64,000 bases of DNA from Lycium barbarum (Eukaryota; Streptophyta; Magnoliopsida; Solanales; Solanaceae). The stretch covers positions 23,444,203 through 23,508,202 of the forward strand of contig NC_083341.1 in assembly GCF_019175385.1 (NCBI RefSeq), read 5' to 3'. Both the position numbers and the translations under genes were made by a program. The notes below the pieces were generated by a model, which saw only the letters and a program-made list of their open reading frames with translations, searched no databases and had not been told where the DNA came from. Of the stretch, positions 20,028 through 29,987 are shown piece by piece. The first letter of the stretch is position 1. Each line of letters starts with the position of its first letter.

Positions 20028-20049
20028 ATTGGTACCAAGGTATACACAC

Positions 20050-20252
20050 TCATTAGCTATTTTGAAGATGGAACAAGATTCAAGGTGTTGGAAGATAACA
20101 TTGGAAAGTTGGAATCAGAATTTAAGGTGCAGGTGTTTGATAACAACCATAAAGTGGATGAAAATTGAGTGAAGTTGCAACAAGTGTTGGACAAATTGAA
20201 AAATATAGCTGCTTTGTTCTCGCTATCAAAGTGGGAAATCTCAACTGATAGG
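20050..20252 (+). pseudogene. Possible retrotransposon gag N-terminal remnant
   Basis: One frame reads …FEDGTRFKVLEDNIGKLESEF… then, after a stop, VKLQQVLDKLKNIAALFS. The 'DGTR-x-K-x-LE' opening with a heptad-like helix resembles the start of plant Ty3/gypsy gag proteins. It is under 70 codons, contains a stop, and is followed directly by the 89-bp tandem repeats, so it can only be a remnant. Confidence 0.35.
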
Positions 20253-20519
20253 TCTTGGAATAATCGAAACAGATAAAATCCTAGATACAAATGGCAACAA
20301 AAGATTAAGGGTGTGTTCGGTATGAAGGAAACATTTTTTCTTCTTGGAATAATCAAAACAGATAAAATCCTAGATACAAACGGCAACAAAAGATTAAGGG
20401 TGTGTTCGGTATGAAGGAAACATTTTTTCGTCTTGGAATAATTGAAACAGATAAAATCCTAGATACAAACGGCAACAAAAGATTAAGGGTGTGTTCGGTA
20501 TGAAGGAAATATTTTTCGG
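20253..20519 (+). repeat. Tandem repeat, 89-bp unit, three copies
   Basis: Copies start at 20253, 20342 and 20431 (each at TCTTGGAATAAT) and differ at only a few positions. Each unit ends with GGGTGTGTTCGGTATGAAGG, which is the left terminus of the inverted-repeat element that follows. The element's end and the adjacent host sequence were therefore multiplied together. Confidence 0.85.
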
Positions 20520-21581
20520 AAAAATGTTTTCTAATTTTCTCATGGTCGTTTGGTAAAAAATTTTGAAAAATATTTCTTTAGGAAAATAAGTTCCTCAAAA
20601 ATGGGGAAAATGACTTCGTTAATAAAAGTAGGGAAAACAAGTCTACAAGTGCATTCGATCAATCACCCAACCCACCCCCAACCACGACCAGCACCCCACC
20701 CCCACCCCCTGCTCCCGCCCCACCCCCTGCCCCCCTCCCAAAAAAAATTAATTTTGTTTTGAAAAAAAAGATTTGATTTTTTTTTTGTTTTTTTGCACCA
20801 CCCACCCGCACCCCACCCCTAACTACCAAACCCCAACCACTTCCGCAACCATGCACCACCCCACCCTCCAACCACTCCCGCAACCCATGCACCACTCCCC
20901 CCACCCCGCACCCCATCCCCCACCCCGACCCCTTCCACCCCCCTCCCAATTTTTTTTTTTTTAATTTTTTTCTTTTGGGTTTCTACACCACCACATCCCT
21001 TCCCCCTCTCCCCTCAACCACTCATCCCACGCCACACCCTACCCCCACCCATATCCCACACCACCCTCCCTAATTTTTTTTTTTTTTAAATATATTTTTT
21101 TTCGTTTCTACACCACCACATCCCCCCCCCCCCAACTCAACCCACCCCCCCACCCCCCCAATATTTTTTCTTTTTTCTTAAAAAAGTTTTAAAAGTTTTT
21201 TTTCACCCCACGACCACCCCTCCTCCCGACACCCCACGACCACCTCTAAAAGAATTAATTTTTTAAAAAAGTTGTTTTTGGGGGGGGGGGGGGGGGGGGG
21301 GGGGTTGGGGTTTTGTACAAAAACAAGAAAAGAAAATTTAAAACTTCAAAAAAAAAAAATTGGGGGAGGCGGGGTGGGTGTGGTATGGGTCCACGCGGGG
21401 TGGCTTGAGTAGGTATTTTCCTGAAAATGTTTTCTACCAACCAAACAAACACGAGAAAATAAGTAAGAAATTCACTTATTTTCCGCTACCCAAACGAACA
21501 TGAGAAAATAAATAGAAATTCACTTATTTTCCAAGAACACATTTTCCAGGAAAACATATTCTTCAATACCGAACACACCCC
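20487..21581. mobile_element. Inverted-repeat DNA element with a C-rich minisatellite core
   Basis: The left end GGGTGTGTTCGGTATGAAGG and the right end, read inward, GGGTGTGTTCGGTATTGAAG form the termini, with further paired segments such as GGAAAATGTTTTC and TTCGTTTGG inward. The interior (20660-21330) is a C-rich minisatellite homologous in reverse to 1870-2700. The target duplication is unclear because the left boundary is tandemly repeated. A truncated relative of the terminus lies at about 27596-27730. No coding capacity. Confidence 0.65.
20660..21330. repeat. C-rich minisatellite, reverse orientation of the one at 1870-2700
   Basis: Units consist of CCACCCC-rich blocks preceded by TTTTTTGCACCACC or TTTCTACACCACCAC and separated by T/A tracts. 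Two stretches exceed 9 C, and a G run of about 24 bases (21279-21304) marks a local orientation change. Pro/His-rich and Gly-rich translations across it are artefacts of composition. Confidence 0.8.
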
Positions 21582-21709
21582 AAATAACCATAGATGAGAA
21601 TAAATTAATTAAAGATAGAATTCGAGTAAAATTATCGAGAATAGACTGAATAATCAGATAATTAAGAATAGTCTGAATAATCAAACAAGAAGAAAAAATT
21701 AGAACCCTT

Positions 21710-21856
21710 TGATAAATAGTGTAAATATGTAGTAAAAGAATATTTTGTAAATCTTCTATTTTAGGTTAGTATAGTTTGTATCCTAATAGGACATTGTAAC
21801 TATGGTATATTTACCAACTCAATCAATGAGAATGATCACGGAATTAATCTCTTTCA
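21710..21856 (+). repeat. 5' LTR of Copia A
   Basis: 147 bp, TG…CA, with no difference from the 3' LTR by eye. It contains no obvious canonical TATA box; TATGGTATATTTACC near its end could serve. Confidence 0.92.
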
Positions 21857-21981
21857 TCAGATACTAGAGTTTCTTTTCCTTCTCTTCCGCTGCCTTAATT
21901 CTCCGACGTCCTATACCCACTTTTCCGACGTCTTCGTCTTCTTCTTCTTCGATTTCCGTCCATTTTTCTTGCCTTCCATCA

Positions 21982-22824
21982 ATGGCAGACACCAAGTTCC
22001 ATCCTGCTTTGGCTGTCTCCAACATCAAGAATCACATCCCAATCATTCTTGAGATGGAAACGGATCATTATTCGGCTTGGGCCGAATTATTCAAACTTCA
22101 TGCCCGGTCTCACTGTGTCCTTTCCCACATTCTGCCAACCGGAAAGGAGAAGGCTCCTACCACCGACGACGAAAAGGAGTTATGGTCCACTTTGGATGCC
22201 ACGGTACTTCAATGGGTATATGCAACCATCTCCACGGACTTATTGCATACAATCATCGAAGAAGACCTATCGGCAAAGGAGGCCTGGGATCGCCTCCGTA
22301 ATCTTTTTCAAGACAACAAAAACTCCCGTGCCGTTGCTTTGGAACATGATTTCTCTCATGTCAAGATGCGGGATTTTCCAAACACTTCGGCGTATTGCCA
22401 ACGTCTCAAGACCTTGGCCGATCAACTTAAGAGTGTGGGGGCTCCGGTGACCGACAACCGTCTCGTTCTCCAACTGGTGGCTGGACTCCCAGAGGCATAC
22501 AATAATTTGGGTACCTACATCCGGCAAAGTAAGCCTCTTCCACCATTCTCCGAAGCTCGGTCAAGTTTGTGCCTTGAGGAAAAGGCGTTAGCTGAAATGC
22601 ACGATGACTCGCCCGCGGCTATGGTGGCTAATTCCAAACGTGATTTTGATGACTCTTCTCATCTGGAAAATTCTGGTCGTTCTCACCATCATCAGGGCAA
22701 AAATAACAACAAAAACCGCGGCTCTAGCGGCGGGAATAATAACGGCGGTGGCCGTGGTTCGGGCGGCAGTGGCAGCCGACGCCGTGGAGGACGCCCCTCA
22801 GGTGACCAGCAGCAGTGGCAATAG
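21982..22824 (+). CDS. Gag of Copia A (280 aa before an amber codon)
   Basis: Starts at the first ATG after the leader (MADTKFHPALAVSNIKNHIP) and covers the Copia gag domain: HYSAWAELFKLHARSH near residue 30, then …AKEAWDRLRNLF… and QLVAGLPEAYNNL. These are hallmarks of the UBN2/Retrotran-gag-type domain that forms the virus-like particle. The C-terminal third is Gly/Asn/Arg-rich (RGSGGSGSRRRGG) and no CCHC knuckle is seen. The frame ends at TAG (22822-22824), but the same frame stays open immediately after it into the protease, so the polyprotein is interrupted by a single codon. Either a nonsense mutation or, less likely, programmed read-through. Confidence 0.85.
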   Translation: MADTKFHPALAVSNIKNHIPIILEMETDHYSAWAELFKLHARSHCVLSHILPTGKEKAPTTDDEKELWSTLDATVLQWVYATISTDLLHTIIEEDLSAKEAWDRLRNLFQDNKNSRAVALEHDFSHVKMRDFPNTSAYCQRLKTLADQLKSVGAPVTDNRLVLQLVAGLPEAYNNLGTYIRQSKPLPPFSEARSSLCLEEKALAEMHDDSPAAMVANSKRDFDDSSHLENSGRSHHHQGKNNNKNRGSSGGNNNGGGRGSGGSGSRRRGGRPSGDQQQWQ

Positions 22825-25800
22825 CCCTCCTCACCGTGGCAGTGGGGTTGGATGCCTCAGTGGGCTCCCCCTTGCCCGTATCCTACCACGCAGTGGGCTC
22901 GGCCACAGCAGCAGTGGCAGCCGCCATCTTCTTCGTCTGGCCCGAGGTCGCTGGCCCAGCCTGGCATTTTGGGCTCGCGACCACAGCAGCAGGCATATGC
23001 AGCCGCGGGCCCCCCGACGCAATGGACTCCGACGGATATTGAATCGGCTATGCACACGATGACGTTGAACCAACCCGATTCGAATTGGTATATGGATACA
23101 GGCGCCACGTCCCATATGACATCCACAAAAGGTACTCTCTCGTCTTATTTTAATTTGAGCAATCGTAATACTGGCATTGTTGTTGGTAATGGTAATTCAA
23201 TTCTAATTCGAGCTTGTGGTCATGCTAAATTGCCTCTCCCGAACCCTCCTTTATTGTTAAACAATGTCCTTCATGCGCCAAAACTCATAAAGAATTTGAT
23301 ATCGGTTCGTAAATTTACTACTGATAACTATGTGAGTGTTGAATTTGATCCTTATGGGTTTTCTGTGAAGGATTTCCAGACGGGGATGACTCTCATGAGA
23401 TGTAATAGTAGGGTGCTCTCTATCCATTGTCCACCTTCAAATTTTCCACCAATTCACCGTCGACTTTTGCTGCCTTGTCTTCTACCCGTTGGCATGATCG
23501 TTTGGGCCACCCGGGAGCTTCTATTTTGGATTTTCTTAGGCGTAATAAAAGCATTGAATGTAATAGTTCTAGTTCATCTAGTATTTGTCATTCTTGCGTT
23601 CTTGGTAAACATGTTAAGTTGCCATTTGCTAGTTCTATTTCCGAAAATTTGTTTCCATTTGACATTATTCATAGTGATTTATGGACTTCTCCAATTTTGA
23701 GTTCTATGGGCCATCGTTATTATGTTCTGTTTTTGGATGATTTTACCAACTATTTGTGGACTTTCCCTTTGGCTAGAAAATCTGATGTTTACTCAAAATT
23801 CATGGATTTTAAGACCCATATTCTTACTCAATTTGAACGTCCTATCAAGAATGTCCAATGTGATAATGGGAGGGAATATACTAATAGCCAATTCGGAAAG
23901 TTTTGTGCGTCCAATGGGATGTCTTTCCGTCTTTCGTGTCCTCATACATCCTCTCAAAATGGGAAAGCAGAAAGAAAAATTCGTTCACTAAATAATGTCA
24001 TCCGGACTCTTCTTGCTCATGCTTCCATTCCTCCGTCTTTTTGGCATCATGCATTGCAAATGGCGACGTATCTCCTTAATATTTTACCAAGTAAGCTATT
24101 GGGTCACAAATCACCTTTAGAGGTCCTTTACCAACGGAAACCATCTTATTCTCATCTCCGAGTCTGTGGGTGTTTATGTTATCCCCTTTTTCCGTCTACT
24201 ACTATTCACAAGTTGCACCCTCGGTCAACTCCATGTGTTTTTTTGGGATATCCACCAAACCATCGTGGCTACAAATGTTTTGATTTATCTTCAAATAAAA
24301 TCATTATCTGTCGTCACGTTTTATTTGATGAGACTCAATTTCCGTTTTCCGAATTCCATACTCCGGCTCCCACCACTTATGACTTCTTTGATGATGGCCT
24401 CTCTCCTTACTTGATCCATCATATAGCCGCCAGCCCTCCATCGCTGCCCTGTCCCACTCCGTCGCTGCCCGCGACACAGCACCACGCCGTCCCTTCCCAA
24501 CCTGGGCAGCAAGCTCCATCATCCTCCACGCAGGACCAGTCCGCCCCTCTCCCCCACCAGCTTGCCACCAGCCCACCAAATTCGACCATTCCTACACCTG
24601 TCCAGCCCAATACCCGCACTCACATGGTCACTCGTAGTCAGCGCGGGATTTTCAAACCCAAGCACCCATTTAATCTACATGCGACGGTTACTAAGTCCCC
24701 CATACCTCGTAAACCGTTGGATGCACTACGTGACCCGAATTGGAAATTGGCCATGGATGATGAATATGATGCTCTTATTAAAAATAAGACGTGGGATTTG
24801 GTACCCCGTCCACCTAATGTGAATGTTATTCGGTCTATGTGGATTTTCACTCATAAAGAAAAGTCTAATGGTGATTTTGAGAGGCATAAAGCTCGTCTTG
24901 TAGGTGATGGCAAAACACAGCAGGTTGGCATTGATTGTGGTGAGACTTTCAGTCCGGTCGTAAAGCCAGCAACGATCCGCATTGTCTTAAGCCTAGCTCT
25001 ATCTAAGCATTGGCCCATTCATCAGTTGGATGTCAAAAATGCATTTCTTCATGGCGAGCTCAAGGAGACGGTTTATATGCATCAGCCTATGGGTTTTAGA
25101 GACCCATCTCGTCCCGATTATGTGTGTTTGTTGCGCAAGTCCTTATATGGGCTTAAACAGACACCGAGAGCTTGGTATAAAAGATTTGCTGACTTTGTTT
25201 CTTCCATTGGTTTTGCTAATAGCAGGTCTGACCACTCATTGTTCATCTATCGCAAAGGCCACCACTTGGCTTACATTTTACTATATGTGGATGATATTAT
25301 TCTTACTGCTTCGTCAGATGCTCTCCGCTGTTCTATTATGGACCTTCTTGGCTCAGAATTTGCGATGAAGGACTTAGGTCCTTTGAACTATTTTCTTGGC
25401 ATTGCGGTGACCCGTCACAAGAGGGGTATGTTTCTATCACAACGAAGTTATGCGGCGGACATTATTGAACGTGCAGGAATGTCCTCGTGTAAGCCTTCTT
25501 CCACTCCGGTTGACACTAAACCGAAGGTCAGTGCCTCTTCTGGCGATCTGTGTGAAGATCCCACTCATTTCCGGAGCCTTGCAGGTGCTCTTCAGTATCT
25601 TACCTTCACCAGACCGGATATTTCTTATGCTGTCCAGCAGATTTGTCTTCATATGCATGCTCCACAAGATACACATATGCTTGCTCTTAAGCGAATTATT
25701 CGGTATATTCAGGGTACACTTGATCATGGTTTGCATCTCTACTCATCGTCAGTTACTGATTTGGTTTCATACACTGATGCTGATTGGGGGGGGGGGGGGG

Positions 25801-26250
25801 GGATGTCCAGACACCAGACGCTCGACGTCGGGTTATTGCGTGTTTTTGGGAGATAATTTGATATCCTGGTCATCTAAGCGCCAACCTACTCTTTCCCGCT
25901 CTAGTGCGGAAGCAGAATATAGGGGGGTCGCTAATGTTGTTTCTGAATCATGCTGGATACGTAATCTTCTCTTGGAACTACATTGTCCGATCCCTAAGGC
26001 TACTTTAGTTTATTGTGATAATGTCAGTGCCATTTACCTGTCAGGAAATCCAGTCCAACATCAGCGCACCAAGCACATTGAGATGGATATACATTTTGTT
26101 CGTGAAAAGGTGGCACGCGGCTACGTCCGTGTCCTTCATGTTCCGTCCCGATATTAGCTCGCCGATATTTTCACTAAAGGACTGCCACAGGTCTTATTTG
26201 AGGATTTTCGGGACAGTCTCAGCGTTCGTAAACCTCCCGTTTCGACTGCG
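22825..26250 (+). pseudogene. Pol region of Copia A: protease, integrase, reverse transcriptase, RNase H, with frame breaks
   Basis: The protease motif WYMDTGATSHMT lies near 23086. A one-base shift at about 23400-23440 leads to an 809-codon frame (23427-25856). This has the HHCC zinc finger (His23, His28, Cys54, Cys57), the DDE triad (Asp84, Asp146, Glu182, with 35 residues between the last two), an intact reverse transcriptase with LLYVDDI at about 25278, and the start of RNase H (YTDADWG). A 17-G run at 25786-25802 shifts the frame again. RNase H continues with the conserved SSAEAEYR and [13 protein letters not shown] to a TAG at 26155-26157, beyond which the usual ADIFTKGLP tail is still readable. 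Catalytic residues are intact apart from these breaks. Confidence 0.85.
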
Positions 26251-26256
26251 GGGGTG

Positions 26257-26403
26257 TGATAAATAGTGTAAATATGTAGTAAAAGAATATTTTGTAAATC
26301 TTCTATTTTAGGTTAGTATAGTTTGTATCCTAATAGGACATTGTAACTATGGTATATTTACCAACTCAATCAATGAGAATGATCACGGAATTAATCTCTT
26401 TCA
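26257..26403 (+). repeat. 3' LTR of Copia A
   Basis: Identical by eye to the 5' LTR over 147 bp, implying insertion too recent for LTR divergence to accumulate. Confidence 0.92.
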
Positions 26404-26408
26404 CCCTT

Positions 26409-29400
26409 GATGAACGTCTCTGACAACAATGGGCAAACAAAATGGATTACTTCCAAAGAACGATAACATTGCACTCAAACTATAAAGAAACAAGAACAAT
26501 ATCACCTCAAGACTTCAAATTCTTGAAAATAGGCAATCAAAACTTTAACGCTAACCAAGAGGTCCAATGATCTCTCTAAAGGAATTTTCTAATCTTTCAA
26601 TATGCAAAAACTTACAAAAATGATCTAGCGATCTAATTTATAGTTCCTTGTAAAGTGTGCTAGAGGACAACCCTATGTTAATTAAAATACTCGTCAGCCT
26701 TGTGAAGCCGGGCATAACCTGCAAGTTGAGGCCATGGCCTTAAAATTTCTACTGGGCAATGAAAGCCTTGAGGCAACGGGCTCAACTATGAGACACCAAA
26801 ATATGAAGTTTTCATTTGTAACTTTTACCTCTATTTTGTGCTGGTCTTTAATTTTGCCCCTCGTAACTAACAACTTTTTCGCTGGACATAAGTTTATATT
26901 TTCGCATCATAATATTCTACAAGTTATGGCTCACGTGACTTTTGTCCTTAAAGAACTTATGTCACACTGACACTAGGCATAAGTTCGATTGCTAAAAGAC
27001 AAAAATTAAATACCAGCCCATTCGAAAGGTAATTCATGCAATTTCTTCCCTTTTTTTCTTGTGAGGCCGCGGCCTCACGGATCAAACTTCAAATCTTGAT
27101 CCCACCCCTTCAACTTGTTCCAATTCTCGAAGATCTTAGGCATGAAGCTCCTAAATGTTCAACCCTGAACACTCTTAGACTTGGTATAAGTCAATGATCC
27201 ACTAGACATGAAATCATCGGCTATGTGTTGGTTTTGTTGGGGCTTTTCCAGAATCGGATCTGGAACACTTGGAACCATTGGTGTCATACGAAAATAATTT
27301 GAATCTCTTGAACAATGTTAATGCTTCCTTTTTGAACTTAAAAGTTTTCCCTTTTGATATTCCCTTTTCGTCCCAATTTATGTGGCACATATTTCTTTTT
27401 AGTCTGTTTCATAAAGAATATCATTTTTTTTATAATTAGAAATAATTTAACTTTAAAATTCCCTTTTACCTTAACGAAATGATTTATAGTCATACAAATG
27501 TCGGTTCGTAATAACTTTAATACTTCCTTTCCGAAATTGAAGTGTGCCTATTTGCACATTTAAATATCTACAATATAATAAAGAGTAACTAAGTGTGTGT
27601 TTGGTATAAAGGGTGGAGATGGCTGCCGTCTGTGAAACTTGTTTTCCTACTTTCACTAAGTAAGTTATTTTTTTCATTTTTAAGAAACTTGTTTTCTTAA
27701 AGAAAATATTTTCATTTTTTTTTACCGACTTAACATAGGAATATTGAGACTTTAAAAAAAAAAAAATTGTTACCCTAAGTGTTTTTCTTTTGAAATATTG
27801 GAGATGTATTCGTGAAAATAAATTATATTAATAAATTGAAATAAATAATCAAAAATTAGCTTGGAAAATTCCTAAAGATTAATTTCCACTAGTCATGACA
27901 CATCAATACTAAAGTTCATTTAGCCCACATAGTCAGTTTGATGTGAAGAAGTAGATAGCTCTACACCACTTTCATCAATACTAAAGTTCAATTAGCAACG
28001 CCAACGCATGCTCCACTACAAAAAGATAAAGATAAAGAATGGAGGCAATCATATGATTAATAATTCCTTCTTATGAGAACAAATTATTACTAGGGACATT
28101 AGAACTACTCTTCTTTGGGAGTCTTCCAATTATATATTGCTTCAAGGGAAAGTTTGATTTATCTTTGCCATTGGCTCATTAATTTATTAATAAGGTGGAC
28201 ATGCTAACAAAATCCTGTATTGTTAGCTGAAAATAAAAGAAGTTGTACATGAGGTGTAGCGATACTCTTAATAGGGTGAGACTTTTGAGAAAAATCATGT
28301 GTGTTTGGCCCAAAATCAATATTATATATCACATAACCATGTTAAGAGTATCTTTCGGCTGTCTTAGACCAACAATTAATATCAGAGACTATGGTTCGAC
28401 GAAACAAGTATGGAGACGACGTAGTAATGTTGCAGGACTTAGTTTACTACCTTTATCTTGCCACAGGTAGCTTGGAGATCATGCAGGCGCACAACAAGAA
28501 GCTAACTCTGAGCTTTGGCGTCTATAATTGCTCGGTCATGTGGGTGACGCACATCGAATCTCGAAAATTGACTTGTGGATCATGCTGATGGTCTAAGTGC
28601 CACTTAGTTCGAGGGACTTGTACTTGGTGGGCCAATTGTTGTGGGGCTTGTTGAAGGATCATGCAGAACTTATTTCGATGGAAAATTTGAGGAAAATTGT
28701 GCGAGCTTGACCTAACAATGTATACACACTCTTCTGTATTTTTCCCCCCTTTTAGCACCAAGGATAGAATGACCCGAGGAATGCGATTAATTTGAATTCG
28801 TACAATAAAAAGCTTTTCTATAGGGATTCTTGGTGCAGTCCCTAATAAAGAGAGCTTCATTCCTAAGATTCAAACGCAACTTAATCAAGAGTAAATAAAT
28901 ATTTATCATTCCGCCTAAACAATCTTCACTTAAATTGTTTTTTTTTTTTTTCGGATTGTATGACTCTACTTTGATACTTTTTACCAAAATGCATAGAAAG
29001 AGAATCTCTAAACTCTTAGCCACTTACAAAAATACCAGATAAGCTCTACTCCGTCATTGTTCTGTTTCTTTTTTTCCCCCTATTTTAACTAAAATAATTT
29101 CTGGTTTGGATTTTTTGAAAGGTTCGAAGTAGATTTCTCTAATATATCAACAAAGACAAAGTTTCTAATTAAAAAATCTCAAGAACGAAATGCGCCTTAT
29201 ACGACAAACCTACATGACATAACATTGCTTATTTTAATTTTCCTATTGATTTTAATTGATTTAACGAAAAAAGAACTCAGTTCTTTCATTTCATTCTTGT
29301 CCACCGTTGCAAAAATTTTAAACCATAATATGATTAGACAAACACAATAAGTTTAGGTCCTATTTTATAATATCTGGGTCCTTGTCATGCCTCACATGGG

Positions 29401-29737
29401 GGATAATAAAAGAAATAGTGATGAATACTCTTTTCTAAAGACAATCATCTAATAAAAAGTTGTCCATCAAAAGACAATGTGAGGAGAACAAAGTTCTACT
29501 CTAGTAGTTACAAACAGCACACACAAGATAATTGTATTATAAATTAAAATAATAATGCAGTCAATCAATAAGGTCTTGGTATAGCCTGTAGGGCCAGAGT
29601 TTTAGGAGCTGATGAAATGAGATTACTCTTAAAATCTGATCCATTGATATATATTGTGTCATATTAAATTTGAAACATTAGAATATATATATATATAGAG
29701 AGAGAGAGTAAACTCACAATTTTATATATTTTTGGTT
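26409..29737. other. Intergenic sequence with transposon fragments, no gene recognised
   Basis: Contains a single Stowaway-like end (about 27365-27500), a truncated copy of the GTGTGTTTGGTATAAAGG terminus (about 27596-27730), and GA/TA microsatellite at 29684-29708. Small frames near 28243-28588 and 28522-28860 have no recognisable features and lack splice or family support. Confidence 0.5.
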
Positions 29738-29742
29738 AGATG

Positions 29743-29980
29743 AGTTGAATAAAGAGATAGAGACCAGAACAATTAGGAGTAAAACAGAATTGTAATGACT
29801 TTCAATGATAAAACGGTAGGATTTACAAGGAATTTATACGAAGAAAGGAGTCCTAATTAACTCCTGATTGCTAGCTAATGACCGTTAACCATTAATAAGG
29901 AATCCCTGATTTTAGGGAGATTCCTGATTCAGGGTTGCTAATTAAGGATTACATAGGCCGTTAAATAAGGATACTTAACA
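29743..29980 (-). repeat. 3' LTR of the decayed Copia
   Basis: 238 bp; pairs with 34422-34653. Differences include single substitutions and several short indels, giving an older look than Copia A. Confidence 0.88.
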
Positions 29981-29987
29981 CCCTCCC

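Larger units (their letters stand above)
21710..26403 (+). mobile_element. Copia LTR retrotransposon 'A' (Ale/Retrofit type), near-complete, recent
   Basis: Identical 147-bp LTRs (21710-21856 and 26257-26403; TGATAAATAG…CTCTTTCA) are flanked by CCCTT duplications (21705-21709 and 26404-26408). Order inside is gag, protease, integrase, reverse transcriptase, RNase H, as in Copia. A purine-rich GCGGGGGTG directly precedes the 3' LTR. The sequence after the 5' LTR (TCAGATACTAGAG) does not match the usual plant initiator-Met primer site. Four breaks in the frame (22822, about 23400-23440, 25786-25802 and 26155) make this copy non-autonomous unless some are sequencing errors. The short LTR and gag type suggest the Ale/Retrofit lineage. 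Confidence 0.93.

Noticed and set aside
20659..21452. Gly-rich and Pro/His-rich frames
   Set aside because: Same reason: produced by the C-rich minisatellite inside a DNA element.
22604..23115. Long frames on both strands over the gag-protease junction, up to 152 codons
   Set aside because: Shadow frames of the GC-rich Copia gag tail; the gag-protease frame explains the sequence better.
28243..28860. Small overlapping frames on both strands
   Set aside because: No family resemblance, no splice structure, and mutually overlapping; treated as chance.
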